Shown here: one piece after another, positions 46,801-54,780 of the stretch
Numbering within the stretch: position 1 is the first letter of the stretch
How the letters are laid out: every line of letters starts with the position of its first letter
Assembly (NCBI RefSeq): GCF_005795905.1
Contig: NZ_VAWE01000001.1
Span: 930,001-994,000, forward strand
DNA from: Streptomyces marianii
Lineage (GTDB): Bacteria > Actinomycetota > Actinomycetes > Streptomycetales > Streptomycetaceae
Reading direction: 5' to 3'
Length of the DNA stretch: 64,000 bases
Translations under genes and position numbers: made by a program
The notes under the pieces: generated by a model
What the model was told of the DNA's origin: nothing
Database searches by the model: none
Seen by the model: only the letters and a program-made list of their open reading frames with translations

Positions 46801-47368
46801 CCGGTTCGTCGCGCCGACGGTGACGGCGACCGCGAAGATCGTGGTCGCCGGAGCCTTCGGCGTGGGCAAGACCACCTTCGTCGGCAGCGTCTCCGAAGTG
46901 CCGCCCGTGCACATGGAAGAGACCATCACCCGGGCCAGCGCGCTGGTCGACGACCTGGCCCGCACGCCGCAGAAGTCCACCACCACCGTCGGCGTCGACT
47001 TCGGGCGCAAGCACCTCGGCGACGACCTGGTGCTGTACCTGTTCGGCACCCCGGGCCAGGCCCGGTTCCGGTTCTTGTGGGAGGAGCTGCTCGTCGGCGC
47101 CCTCGGCGCCCTGGTCCTGGTCGACCCCCGCGACCTGGACGCCTCCCACGAGATCCTCGCCCTCCTCGAAGAGGCCGAAGTGGCGTACGCGGTCGCGGTC
47201 AACCAGTTCGACGGCGCACCCCGCTACCCGCTCGCCGAGATCCACGAGGCGCTGGCACTGGAGGGACACACACCGCTGAGCGTGTGCGACGCCCGCGAGC
47301 GGGCGTCGTGCATGCAGGCCCTGATCCAGCTCACCGAATACCTCGCACGTTTGGAGCCCCGACCGTGA
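46778..47368 (+). CDS. cvnD: Conservon small GTPase CvnD
   Basis: This 196-residue GTPase has the P-loop GAFGVGKTT (residues 25-33), the switch region VDFGRKHLGDDLVLYLFGTP with GQARF, and NQFDG as the base-specificity motif. The stop overlaps the GTG of the first P450 gene. As in S. coelicolor conservons with P450 genes, the CvnA-D complex and the P450 pair are probably one functional unit. Confidence 0.88.
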   Translation: MASALTPDRFVAPTVTATAKIVVAGAFGVGKTTFVGSVSEVPPVHMEETITRASALVDDLARTPQKSTTTVGVDFGRKHLGDDLVLYLFGTPGQARFRFLWEELLVGALGALVLVDPRDLDASHEILALLEEAEVAYAVAVNQFDGAPRYPLAEIHEALALEGHTPLSVCDARERASCMQALIQLTEYLARLEPRP

Positions 47369-48541
47369 GCACCACGACCCCGCGCATCTGCCTGTACGAG
47401 CCGGACTTCGCCCAGGACCCGCACGCCTTCTACCAGCGTATGCGCGAGCAGTTCGGGCCCTTGGTGCCGGTGGACCTGGCGCCCGGCGTGCCCGCCACGC
47501 TGGTCGTCGGCTACGAGGCGGCCCGCCGTATCCTCGGCGACCCGCAGCGCTTTCCCGCCGACCCGCGCCGGTGGCAGACCACCGTCCCGGACACCTGCCC
47601 CATCCGGCCGATGATGGAGTACCGGCGCAACGCCCTGCGCTCCGCCGGCGCCGAGCACACCCGCTACCGCGCCGCCAACTCCGCCGCGCTGCAGGCCGTC
47701 GACCAGCACGCGCTGCGTGACCACGTCGAGCAGGTCGCCGCCCAGACCATCAGCTCATTCGCTGCCGAGCGGAAGGCCGACCTGCTGGCCCAGTACGCCT
47801 GGCCGCTCGCCTTCCAAACGCTCAGCCACCTGCTCGGCTGCCCCGACGAGATCGGGCGGCGGATCGCGGACGGCATGTCCAAGATCTTCGACGGGGTCAA
47901 CGCCTCCATCGGCAACCAGATCCTCGCCCAGGCCGTCACCGACCTCGTCGCCCTGCGCCGCGCGCATCCCTGCGACGACGTGACCAGCAGGCTCCTCGTC
48001 CACGTCGCGCGGCTGAACGACATCGAGATGGGCCAGCAGCTCATCACCCTCTACGGCGCGGGCATCGAACCGCTGACCAACCTGATCACCAACACGCTCC
48101 TGGAGATGCTCACCAACCCCGACTTCTCCGGGGACCTGCACGCCGGCGACGCCTCCGTCCGCGAAGCCCTGGACACCGTCCTCTACCGCGACCCGCCGCT
48201 CGCGAACTTCTCCATGAGCTACCCGCCCCGGCCCGCCGACGTCGGCGGCTACTTGCTCCCGGCCGACGAGCCGGTGGTCATCAGCTACGCCGCCTGCAAC
48301 AACGACCCCGACCTCGGCGGGCGCGCCGCTGGGCAACCGCGCCCACCTCGCCTGGGGCGCCGGCCCGCACAGCTGCCCGGCCAGCTCGCACGCCTACCTC
48401 ATCGCCGAGACCGCGATCCTCCACATCCTCGACGCCCTGCCCGAGATGGACCTCGCCGCCCGCCGCGAGGACCTCACCTGGCGCCCCGGCCCCTTCCACC
48501 GCTCCCTGGTCACCCTGCCCGTCACCTTCCCCACCAGCTGA
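47365..48541 (+). pseudogene. CYP157-like P450 with frameshift (conservon gene CvnE type)
   Basis: From a GTG at 47365 the frame reads ICLYEPDFAQDPHAFYQRMR, then a P450 body to about 48318. There one extra base shifts it. The remaining part in the next frame, NRAHLAWGAGPHSCPASSHA (haem Cys), then ILDALPEMDLAARREDLTWR, ends at 48541. The K-helix reads ALDTVLYRDPP in place of ExxR. Lack of ExxR is known for the CYP157 family, which pairs with CYP154 genes in conservons, as here. The shift is either inactivation or a sequence error. Confidence 0.7.
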
Positions 48542-48554
48542 AAGAGACCCCGAC

Positions 48555-49787
48555 GTGCCCGAACAGCAGATACTCGTCCTCGACCCCACCGGCAGCGACC
48601 CGGACGCCGAACACCTGGCCCTGCGCGAACGCGGCCCCGCCACCCTCGTGGACATCCTCGGCGTGCGCGCCTGGTCCGTCTCCGACCCGACGCTCCTCAA
48701 GCGGCTGCTCACCAGCAAGGACGTCTCCAAGGACGGCCGCGCCCACTGGCCGGCCTTCGCCGAGACCGTTCCCACCTGGCCGCTGGCCCTGTGGGTCGCG
48801 GTGGAGAACATGTTCACCGCCTACGGCGCCAACCACAGCCGCCTGCGTCGCATGGTCGCCCCCGCCCTCACCGCCCGCCGCACCGCCGCCCTCCAGACGG
48901 ACGTCGAGACCCTGGTCACCGGCCTGCTCGACGACCTCGACGGCCTCCCGGCCGGGGAGAGCGCCGACCTGCGCGAGCACCTCGCCTACCCGCTGCCGAT
49001 CGCCGTCATCGGGCAGCTCATGGGCGTCCCCGCCGGCCAGCGCGCCGAGTTCCGCTCCGTGGTCGACAACGTGTTCGCCACCCACCTCACCGCCGAGGAA
49101 CAGGCGGCCAACGCCGCCGCCCTCTACGGCCTGCTGGACGCCCTCATCGCCACCAAGCGCACCGTCCCCGGCGAGGACATGACCTCGCTGCTGATCGCCA
49201 CCCGCGACGAGGAAGGCGACGGTTCCACGCTCAGCGACGCCGAGCTGCGCGACACGCTCCTGCTGATGATCAGCGCCGGGTACGAGACCACCGTCAACGT
49301 CATCGACCAGGCCCTCACCACCCTGCTGTCCGACCCGACCCAGCTCACTCACGTGCGGGACGGACGGTGCACCTGGCAGGACATCGTCGAGGAGACCCTG
49401 CGGCACGAGCCCGCGGTCAAGCACCTGCCCCTGCGCTACGCCCTCAGCGACATCCCGCTCCCCGACGGGCAGACCATCCGCTCCGGCGACGCCGTCTTGG
49501 CCTCGTACGCCGCCGCCAACCGGCACCCCGCCCTGCACCAGTACGCCGACCTGTTCGACGCCACCCGGATCAGCAAGGAGCACCTCGCCTTCGGGCACGG
49601 CGTCCACTTCTGCCTCGGCGCCCCGCTGGCCCGCCTCGAAGTCGCCACCGCGCTGCGCCTGTTCTTCGAGCGCTTCCCCCACGCCCGGCTCGCCACCCAG
49701 CGCGAGGACCTGCAGCGCCTGCCGAGCCTCATCAGCAACGGGCACACCAGCGTCCCCGTCCTGCTGCGCCCCACGACGACCGACTGA
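48555..49787 (+). CDS. CYP154-like cytochrome P450
   Basis: This 410-residue P450 starts at a GTG at 48555. The I-helix is LLLMISAGYETTVNVIDQAL with the acid-Thr pair. The K-helix ExxR is EETLRHEPAVKHLP. The haem loop is FGHGVHFCLGAPLARLE. All key residues are present. It follows the CYP157-like gene after 13 bases, the order found in actinomycete CYP157-CYP154 pairs. A ferredoxin gene is not visible. The substrate is unknown. Confidence 0.88.
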   Translation: MPEQQILVLDPTGSDPDAEHLALRERGPATLVDILGVRAWSVSDPTLLKRLLTSKDVSKDGRAHWPAFAETVPTWPLALWVAVENMFTAYGANHSRLRRMVAPALTARRTAALQTDVETLVTGLLDDLDGLPAGESADLREHLAYPLPIAVIGQLMGVPAGQRAEFRSVVDNVFATHLTAEEQAANAAALYGLLDALIATKRTVPGEDMTSLLIATRDEEGDGSTLSDAELRDTLLLMISAGYETTVNVIDQALTTLLSDPTQLTHVRDGRCTWQDIVEETLRHEPAVKHLPLRYALSDIPLPDGQTIRSGDAVLASYAAANRHPALHQYADLFDATRISKEHLAFGHGVHFCLGAPLARLEVATALRLFFERFPHARLATQREDLQRLPSLISNGHTSVPVLLRPTTTD

Positions 49788-49813
49788 CCGGCCCTCAACG
49801 AGGAACCCTTGCC

Positions 49814-50295
49814 ATGACCACGCTCGCCACAACACAGCCTCTCACCCCGTCCGAACGGCGCATCGCCCAGCACGTGATCAAGGGCCTGGACGCCCGCGAG
49901 ATCGCAGCCGTCACCCAGCTCAAGCCGAACACCGTCCGCTCCACGCTGCGCACCGTGCGCTGGAAGCTGGCCTGTCCCGAACGCTGCTCCCTCGCCGTCG
50001 TCGCCCACCGCCTCCTCGGCTCCGGCCAGATCCTTGCCCCAACACCGCCGCGGCCTGCTCAGGATCTCAGCCCCGAGCAGCTCAGCCTGCTCACGGCCGC
50101 CGCCGAACACAGCCTGCCCCGGGACATCGCCCTCGCCGCCGGCCTCGCCCCAGCCGACCTGCGCGCCGCACTTGAACAGCTCCTCGCCGACACGGGATCA
50201 CAGGACGCCACCGAACTGGTGGTGCTCGCGCACAGCTGGCACCTGCTGCCCGCCGAGGGAGCCGCTCACACGACGCGAAGCGGGCGACCCAGTGA
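49814..50295 (+). CDS. LuxR-type helix-turn-helix protein, probably frame-shifted
   Basis: It starts at the ATG at 49814. The LuxR-type DNA-binding segment is LTPSERRIAQHVIKGLDARE, then IAAVTQLKPNTVRSTLRTVR; a second helix-turn-helix-like part follows. The frame then stays open to 50926, across the next gene. In the third frame a TGA lies at 50293-50295, forming a GTGA overlap with the next start. A single-base indel near 50250 would restore this normal end, giving about 160 residues. It may be the regulator of the operon. Confidence 0.6.
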
Positions 50296-50942
50296 CCCGG
50301 CCCGCGACCCCCACGGCGATCGAGGACCGCTCCGCCCCGGTCCCGTTCACCCAGACGCCGCCGGCCGCCGTTTACGAGATGCGCATGTTACGTACCGCGG
50401 CCGAGCGCGAGGAAGCCGCTGCCCTCGTCCAGGACCGCCAGAACTGGCTCACCCTGCACGGCCTGCCCGTACCCGCCCGAGCCGACATCCCCGCGCAGTT
50501 CCGCGACCCGCAGACCATGTCCGCCGGTCTGTTCGAGGACGGGAGGCTCCTGGCCTGCATGATCCCCGAGCACGACCCCGACCTCGGATGGGGCCAGGGG
50601 CCCTGCCTCTTCCTCCACAGCATCCACACCCTGCCCGGCCAGTCCGACGACATCACCCGCCTGATCACCCTGTGGGCGTCCGACTTCGCCGCCCGAATCG
50701 ACCTCCCCGTCGTACGGGCCGAGGCCCTGGCCCGCCACGCCCTCGAAGCCGAACCCCTCGCTGCCCTCCTGCGTCGTTTCGCCGACTCCAGCTGGGACGT
50801 GTGCGGATCGGGCCCGGGACGCGACGGCGATCGAGTCGCCCGCCTCGAACTCCCCGCCGAGCACCGCCCCGGGCTCCGCGCGCTGATCAACTGTCAGGTC
50901 CACACGCCTCAGCCGGCCCCGGATGATCGGAGCAGCGCGTGA
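50292..50942 (+). CDS. GNAT-like hypothetical protein
   Basis: This 216-residue protein starts at a GTG at 50292. The N-terminal half, MRMLRTAAEREEAAALVQDR, then RQNWLTLHGLPV and MSAGLFEDGRLLACMIPEHD, resembles a divergent GNAT acetyltransferase fold. The typical acetyl-CoA loop is not evident. It overlaps the DUF6624 gene by four bases and is found within the conservon-linked train. Confidence 0.6.
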   Translation: MTRPATPTAIEDRSAPVPFTQTPPAAVYEMRMLRTAAEREEAAALVQDRQNWLTLHGLPVPARADIPAQFRDPQTMSAGLFEDGRLLACMIPEHDPDLGWGQGPCLFLHSIHTLPGQSDDITRLITLWASDFAARIDLPVVRAEALARHALEAEPLAALLRRFADSSWDVCGSGPGRDGDRVARLELPAEHRPGLRALINCQVHTPQPAPDDRSSA

Positions 50943-51514
50943 CCGTCGACGAACCGCAGCGGCCCGACCTCGCCCGTGAGCTGATCGCCCGCGCCACGAA
51001 ATCGGCCGCACACCGGGCCAAGCGCGTGCGCGACCAGCTCGACGCCGTCGAACTCGGCCAGGGCCGGCACACCGACCACGCCAACACCAAGGTGCTGCGC
51101 CGCATCCTGGCCGAGCACGACTGGCCCGGCCACCGCCTCGTCGGCCCCGACGCGGCCCGCGCCGCGTGGAGCATCGCCCTGCACAGCGACGACGAACCCG
51201 ACTTCCAACGCGCCGCCACCACCCTGCTGGGACGTGCGGTCCAGGCCGGCGACGCACTGGTCCAGCACTGGGCGCACCTGCACGACCGCGCCCTCGTCAC
51301 CAGCGGGCGCGACCAGGAGTACGGCACCCAGCTCCTGCTGCGCGCCGACGGCATCGAGCTGTGCCCGCTGCGCGCGCCGGAGTCCGTCGACACACGCAGG
51401 GCCACCGTCGGTCTGCCACCGATCGCCGTCGCGCTGAAGGCGGTGCGCCGCCGGTACACGCCTGACGGCTCTGCCGATGAAGCCCCGACCGTCGTCCTCG
51501 CGGGGGCCGCGTGA
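50939..51514 (+). CDS. DUF6624 family protein
   Basis: This 191-residue protein starts at a GTG in a GTGA overlap. The family motifs are LRRILAEHDWPGHRLVGPDA, then AWSIALHSDDEPDFQR and a GRDQEYGTQLLLRADG segment. DUF6624 proteins are small soluble proteins of unknown activity with conserved His/Asp/Gln residues that could form a catalytic site. It is translationally coupled both ways. Confidence 0.75.
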   Translation: MTVDEPQRPDLARELIARATKSAAHRAKRVRDQLDAVELGQGRHTDHANTKVLRRILAEHDWPGHRLVGPDAARAAWSIALHSDDEPDFQRAATTLLGRAVQAGDALVQHWAHLHDRALVTSGRDQEYGTQLLLRADGIELCPLRAPESVDTRRATVGLPPIAVALKAVRRRYTPDGSADEAPTVVLAGAA

Positions 51515-51597
51515 AGAAGCGGAACCCCGGATTCTCGACCAGTCCAGTCGGCCTCACGGCTGCAACTCCGCTCTTTGAAAGGGCCGTTGACAGATGA
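51511..51597 (+). CDS. Possible 28-residue coupled peptide
   Basis: A GTG at 51511 overlaps the DUF6624 stop (GTGA). The frame of 28 codons ends at a TGA at 51597 that overlaps the next start (ATGA at 51594). The peptide starts MKKRNPGFSTSPVG and ends FERAVDR. Double coupling is suggestive. However, G/C at third positions is only about 60 percent, below the neighbours, so it may be a spacer that happens to be open. Confidence 0.3.
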   Translation: MKKRNPGFSTSPVGLTAATPLFERAVDR

Positions 51598-52061
51598 AGC
51601 TCACCACCGCCATCCTCGCCGCCGGTGCTGCCCTCTCCCTCACCACCGCCGTGATCGGAGCCGCCCGGCTCAGGCAGGACGCCCGGCACCAGGCCGAGCG
51701 AAACGAGGCGGTCGTCGCCCGCAACCAGCTCGACTGGCTTGCGCAGATGTCCACCAACCCCGACCTCGCCAAGCTCTGGACGCCCGAGGACATGGGCGTC
51801 GAGGAGTACATGGAGCTACTCAGGGCCAATCAGCTCATCTGCACCCTCAGCCTCCGCGACCGCCTCGGCTTCGTCCGCGACGGGCACCTGCCGTTCTTCG
51901 CCTCGGTGGTCATGAGCAGCGACGTCTGCCGGCGCTACTGGCACCACTTCGGCGACCTCCGCGCCCGAGAGGCCGAGGGCGACGAGCGGGCCGAGCACTT
52001 CACCCGGGTGCTGGACCTGGCCGCGAAGAGCCACCCTCGGGCTCAGCCCGCAGCCGTCTGA
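51594..52061 (+). CDS. DUF6082 family protein
   Basis: This 155-residue protein has an N-terminal hydrophobic segment (LTTAILAAGAALSLTTAVIG) that should anchor it in the membrane. A helical domain of the DUF6082 kind follows: RNQLDWLAQMSTNPDLAKLW, ELLRANQLICTLSLRDRLGF and CRRYWHHFGDLRAREA. The ribosome-binding site is GAAAGGG. The family is frequent near Streptomyces regulators and its function is unknown. Confidence 0.75.
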   Translation: MKLTTAILAAGAALSLTTAVIGAARLRQDARHQAERNEAVVARNQLDWLAQMSTNPDLAKLWTPEDMGVEEYMELLRANQLICTLSLRDRLGFVRDGHLPFFASVVMSSDVCRRYWHHFGDLRAREAEGDERAEHFTRVLDLAAKSHPRAQPAAV

Positions 52062-52112
52062 TGAACCTCACCCCGCCAAGGCAACCTCGTCCTCAACTCG
52101 TGAAGGAATCCG

Positions 52113-52523
52113 ATGGACTTCCGTACCATTCCACTTCCGGCCGGTGATTTCACCATCGGGAAGACGTTCAGCTTCGAGGCTGGCCACCGGCTGCCCGCGC
52201 TGCCGGAAGGCCACAAGTGCTCTCGCCAGCACGGGCACAGCTACGAGGTCGAAGTCATCCTCACCACCCCCTCGCTGGAAGAGCCTGGCTTCGTCACGGA
52301 CTTCGGGGCACTCACACCGTTCAAAGAGTTCCTGAACACCGAACTCGACCATCACAACCTGCACGAGATTCTTCCCTTCGAGCCGACCTCGGAGCGCCTG
52401 GCTCAATTCCTGGCCTGGTGGTTCATCCAGAATCTTCAGCCCACCATCCCCGGCCGCTTGGTCGCCGTCCTGGTCCGCGAGACCCAGAGCAGCTGGGCCC
52501 GCTTCGATGTGGAGGGACGGTGA
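52113..52523 (+). CDS. queD: 6-carboxytetrahydropterin synthase (QueD-like)
   Basis: This 136-residue protein is of the PTPS/QueD family. The zinc and catalytic residues are visible: FEAGHRLP (His25) and KCSRQHGHSYEVEV (Cys36, His40, His42). Further on come FVTDFGALTPFKEFL and LDHHNLHEI (Asp/His/His). QueD converts 7,8-dihydroneopterin triphosphate to 6-carboxy-5,6,7,8-tetrahydropterin. It is followed by QueE with a GTGA overlap and then by FolE, so three successive steps of 7-deazaguanine synthesis are encoded together. Confidence 0.9.
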   Translation: MDFRTIPLPAGDFTIGKTFSFEAGHRLPALPEGHKCSRQHGHSYEVEVILTTPSLEEPGFVTDFGALTPFKEFLNTELDHHNLHEILPFEPTSERLAQFLAWWFIQNLQPTIPGRLVAVLVRETQSSWARFDVEGR

Positions 52524-53266
52524 CCGCATCCGAGCCGATCACTGACGAGCCGACGGCTGACGAAGGAGAATCCCGCCTGATCGTCGCGGAGTGTTTCGGT
52601 GCTGAGGTGCCGACCTTCCAGGGTGAGGGACCGAGCTGCGGGCACCCTGCTCTGTTCATCCGCCTGTCCCGGTGCAACCTGACCTGCACGAAGTGCGACA
52701 CGAAGTACACCTGGGACTGGTCCCAGTTCGATCCGCGCAAGGAGTCTACGAAGCGGTCCGTGGCGGACCTGGTGGCCTGGGCCGCGTCCTCGCCGGTCGA
52801 ACTGGTCGTTATCACCGGCGGCGAGCCGTTGATCCAGCAGGCACGGCTGGTGTCTCTCGTCCGGGGACTGATAGCAGCCGGCAAGCGGATCGAGTTCGAG
52901 ACGAACGGCACCATCGCGCCCGCTCCCGAGCTGGTGGCCGACGGGGTCCGGTTCAACGTCTCGCCCAAGCTCGCCAGCTTCGGCGTCAAGGAGACCAAGA
53001 GCATCGTGCCAGCCGCGCTGGAGGCGTTCGTGGCCTCCGGGCGGGCGGCGTTCAAGTTCGTCGCTTCCACGGCGGACGACCTCGACCGTATCGCCGAGCT
53101 GGCCGACGCCCACAGGCTCGCGCCGGTGTGGGTGATGCCGGAGGGCACCACCCACGAGGTGATCACCGCGACCACCCGGGTCCTCGCGGACGCGGTCGCA
53201 GCCCGGCACTGGCACTTCACCACCCGCCTTCACGTGTTGGCCTTCGCGGACGCCCGAGGCCGCTGA
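52520..53266 (+). CDS. queE: 7-carboxy-7-deazaguanine synthase (QueE-like radical SAM)
   Basis: This 248-residue protein starts at a GTG at 52520. It has VPTFQGEGPSCGHPALFIRL, RCNLTCTKCDTKYTWDW (the radical-SAM C-x3-C-x2-C at residues 52, 56 and 59), a VVITGGEPLIQ motif and EFETNGTIAP. QueE contracts carboxytetrahydropterin to 7-carboxy-7-deazaguanine using S-adenosylmethionine, a [4Fe-4S] cluster and Mg. It sits between queD and folE in one operon. Confidence 0.9.
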   Translation: MTASEPITDEPTADEGESRLIVAECFGAEVPTFQGEGPSCGHPALFIRLSRCNLTCTKCDTKYTWDWSQFDPRKESTKRSVADLVAWAASSPVELVVITGGEPLIQQARLVSLVRGLIAAGKRIEFETNGTIAPAPELVADGVRFNVSPKLASFGVKETKSIVPAALEAFVASGRAAFKFVASTADDLDRIAELADAHRLAPVWVMPEGTTHEVITATTRVLADAVAARHWHFTTRLHVLAFADARGR

Positions 53267-53325
53267 CCGCGCGCCACCACGCCCCATCCGTTCGTTCCCC
53301 CAGTCCCCGGAAACGAGAGACGCCC

Positions 53326-54780
53326 ATGACGACCTCTATCGCCAGCCCGGCAGCGGCGCCGACCGCCGCCGTCCCCGGGCCCGCTGCGGTTATCGACACC
53401 GGCCGGGTCGCCGGCCTGATCCACCAGCTCTTGGCCGAGCTGGGCGAGGACCCCGCCCGCGAGGGGCTGACCGGCACGCCGGACCGCGTCGCGGCCTGGT
53501 GGAACGCCTTCCTGTCCCCGGACGGCGCCGCAACGGCCACCTGCTTCACCGAGTCCCAGCTGGGCGGTCAGCTGGTCATCGTGGGCGGTATGAGCGTGTG
53601 GTCGCTCTGCGAGCACCACATGCTGCCCATGAACTTGCAGGTCACGGCCGGATACGTGCCGGACGGCGAGGTGGTGGGCCTGTCGAAGTTCGGGCGGATC
53701 GCCCAGCACTTTGCCGGCCGACTGCAGGTCCAGGAACGCTTCACCCGCCAGGTCGCCGAATACCTCAACGGCGTGATCGGACACGAGGACGTCGCCGTCG
53801 CCGTGCGCGGCGTGCACCTGTGCATGAGCATGCGGGGCGTACGGATGGAGAAGGCCCGCACCACCACGGTGCACTCGGGCGGGCGCTTCGGTACCGACCC
53901 CGTTCTTTCCCAGCAGTTCCTCACCCTCACCACCGGGCTGTGGGGGGGCGCCGTGATCGGCACCACGGGCATCGACTTCTCCGTCATCGCTCCGCCTGCC
54001 TACCTGGAGCACTTCGTCGCCCAGGAGCCGGCCCGCGTCCACCACGTGGCCGCCCAACACGTGCTGTCCGACGAGACCTACCGGGGCTTCTTCGCTCGCG
54101 AGGCCGAGCGCGGCGCCGAGATCATCGTCGACAACGGGCTCTTCGACCTCGGCCACGCCCTGCCGGCGGAAAGCCTCGTCGAAGCCGCGCTGGCGGTGTC
54201 CGCGAGGGAGATCATCCTGCCGGACGTCATGCGGGACGGGGCCGCGACCTTGAAGGCGAGCGAGAAGGCCGCGCGAGAGATCCGGGAGCTGTCCGGCGAT
54301 GCATTCCGGCTGTGCGCGGTGTTGCACGCCGCGGACGATGACGAGTGGCTGCGCACCTACGACGCCTTCGTGGCCAGCGACTGGGCCGGGTCCATCGCCC
54401 TGCCGGCTTCGCGTCGTCCGGATCCCGACGAGCAGCTGTGCCGCACCCGCTGGGTGGCGACCGCCTACCTGCAGGACCACGGCCTGGTCGACGATCTGCT
54501 CGTCTACCGGCTGCTCGGTCTGGGCCGGACCGGGCACCTGGAGCTGATCGAGCAGCGCGAGCACGAGTGGATCTCCTCCGTGGACGGCGCGGCCCCGGTC
54601 ATCCTCGGCGCGATGGGCGTCGCCCTGCTGCCCGAAGGGCCGTACGAGAAGCCCTCCACGCCCCGGATCGAGAAGCTCGGCCCGATCCCCGAGGACCGGT
54701 TCGACCTCATCCGGAAGAACATCTCCGTCGTCCGCTCGGCGGCCGGCAGCACCGTGACGATCGCCGAGGAGCACCGATGA
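53326..54780 (+). CDS. folE: GTP cyclohydrolase I fused to a transglycosylase/DpdA-like domain
   Basis: This 484-residue protein has two domains. Residues about 25-205 are FolE: REGLTGTPDRVAAWW, VWSLCEHHMLPMNLQVTAGY (zinc Cys95 and His), KFGRIAQHFAGRLQVQERFT and VHLCMSMRGVRMEKARTTT (Cys166). Residues about 210-484 look like a TIM-barrel tRNA-guanine transglycosylase of the DpdA kind: EIIVDNGLFDLG (Asp269 at the position of the base-binding Asp), IILPDVMRDG (residues 296-305), a LLGLGRTGHLELI strand and SVDGAAPVILGAMG. The TGT C-x-C-x2-C zinc motif is not seen. The first domain starts the deazaguanine pathway. The second may exchange a deazaguanine base. The fusion is unusual. Confidence 0.8.
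   Translation: MTTSIASPAAAPTAAVPGPAAVIDTGRVAGLIHQLLAELGEDPAREGLTGTPDRVAAWWNAFLSPDGAATATCFTESQLGGQLVIVGGMSVWSLCEHHMLPMNLQVTAGYVPDGEVVGLSKFGRIAQHFAGRLQVQERFTRQVAEYLNGVIGHEDVAVAVRGVHLCMSMRGVRMEKARTTTVHSGGRFGTDPVLSQQFLTLTTGLWGGAVIGTTGIDFSVIAPPAYLEHFVAQEPARVHHVAAQHVLSDETYRGFFAREAERGAEIIVDNGLFDLGHALPAESLVEAALAVSAREIILPDVMRDGAATLKASEKAAREIRELSGDAFRLCAVLHAADDDEWLRTYDAFVASDWAGSIALPASRRPDPDEQLCRTRWVATAYLQDHGLVDDLLVYRLLGLGRTGHLELIEQREHEWISSVDGAAPVILGAMGVALLPEGPYEKPSTPRIEKLGPIPEDRFDLIRKNISVVRSAAGSTVTIAEEHR

Noticed and set aside
48791..50926. 711-codon open frame across the second P450, LuxR and GNAT-like genes
   Set aside because: It is a shadow frame for the P450 part. Only the stretch from 49814 to about 50250 has coding sense.
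52672..54780. 702-codon frame ending with FolE
   Set aside because: The part before 53326 is a shadow of queE. The FolE start at 53326 has its own ribosome-binding site.
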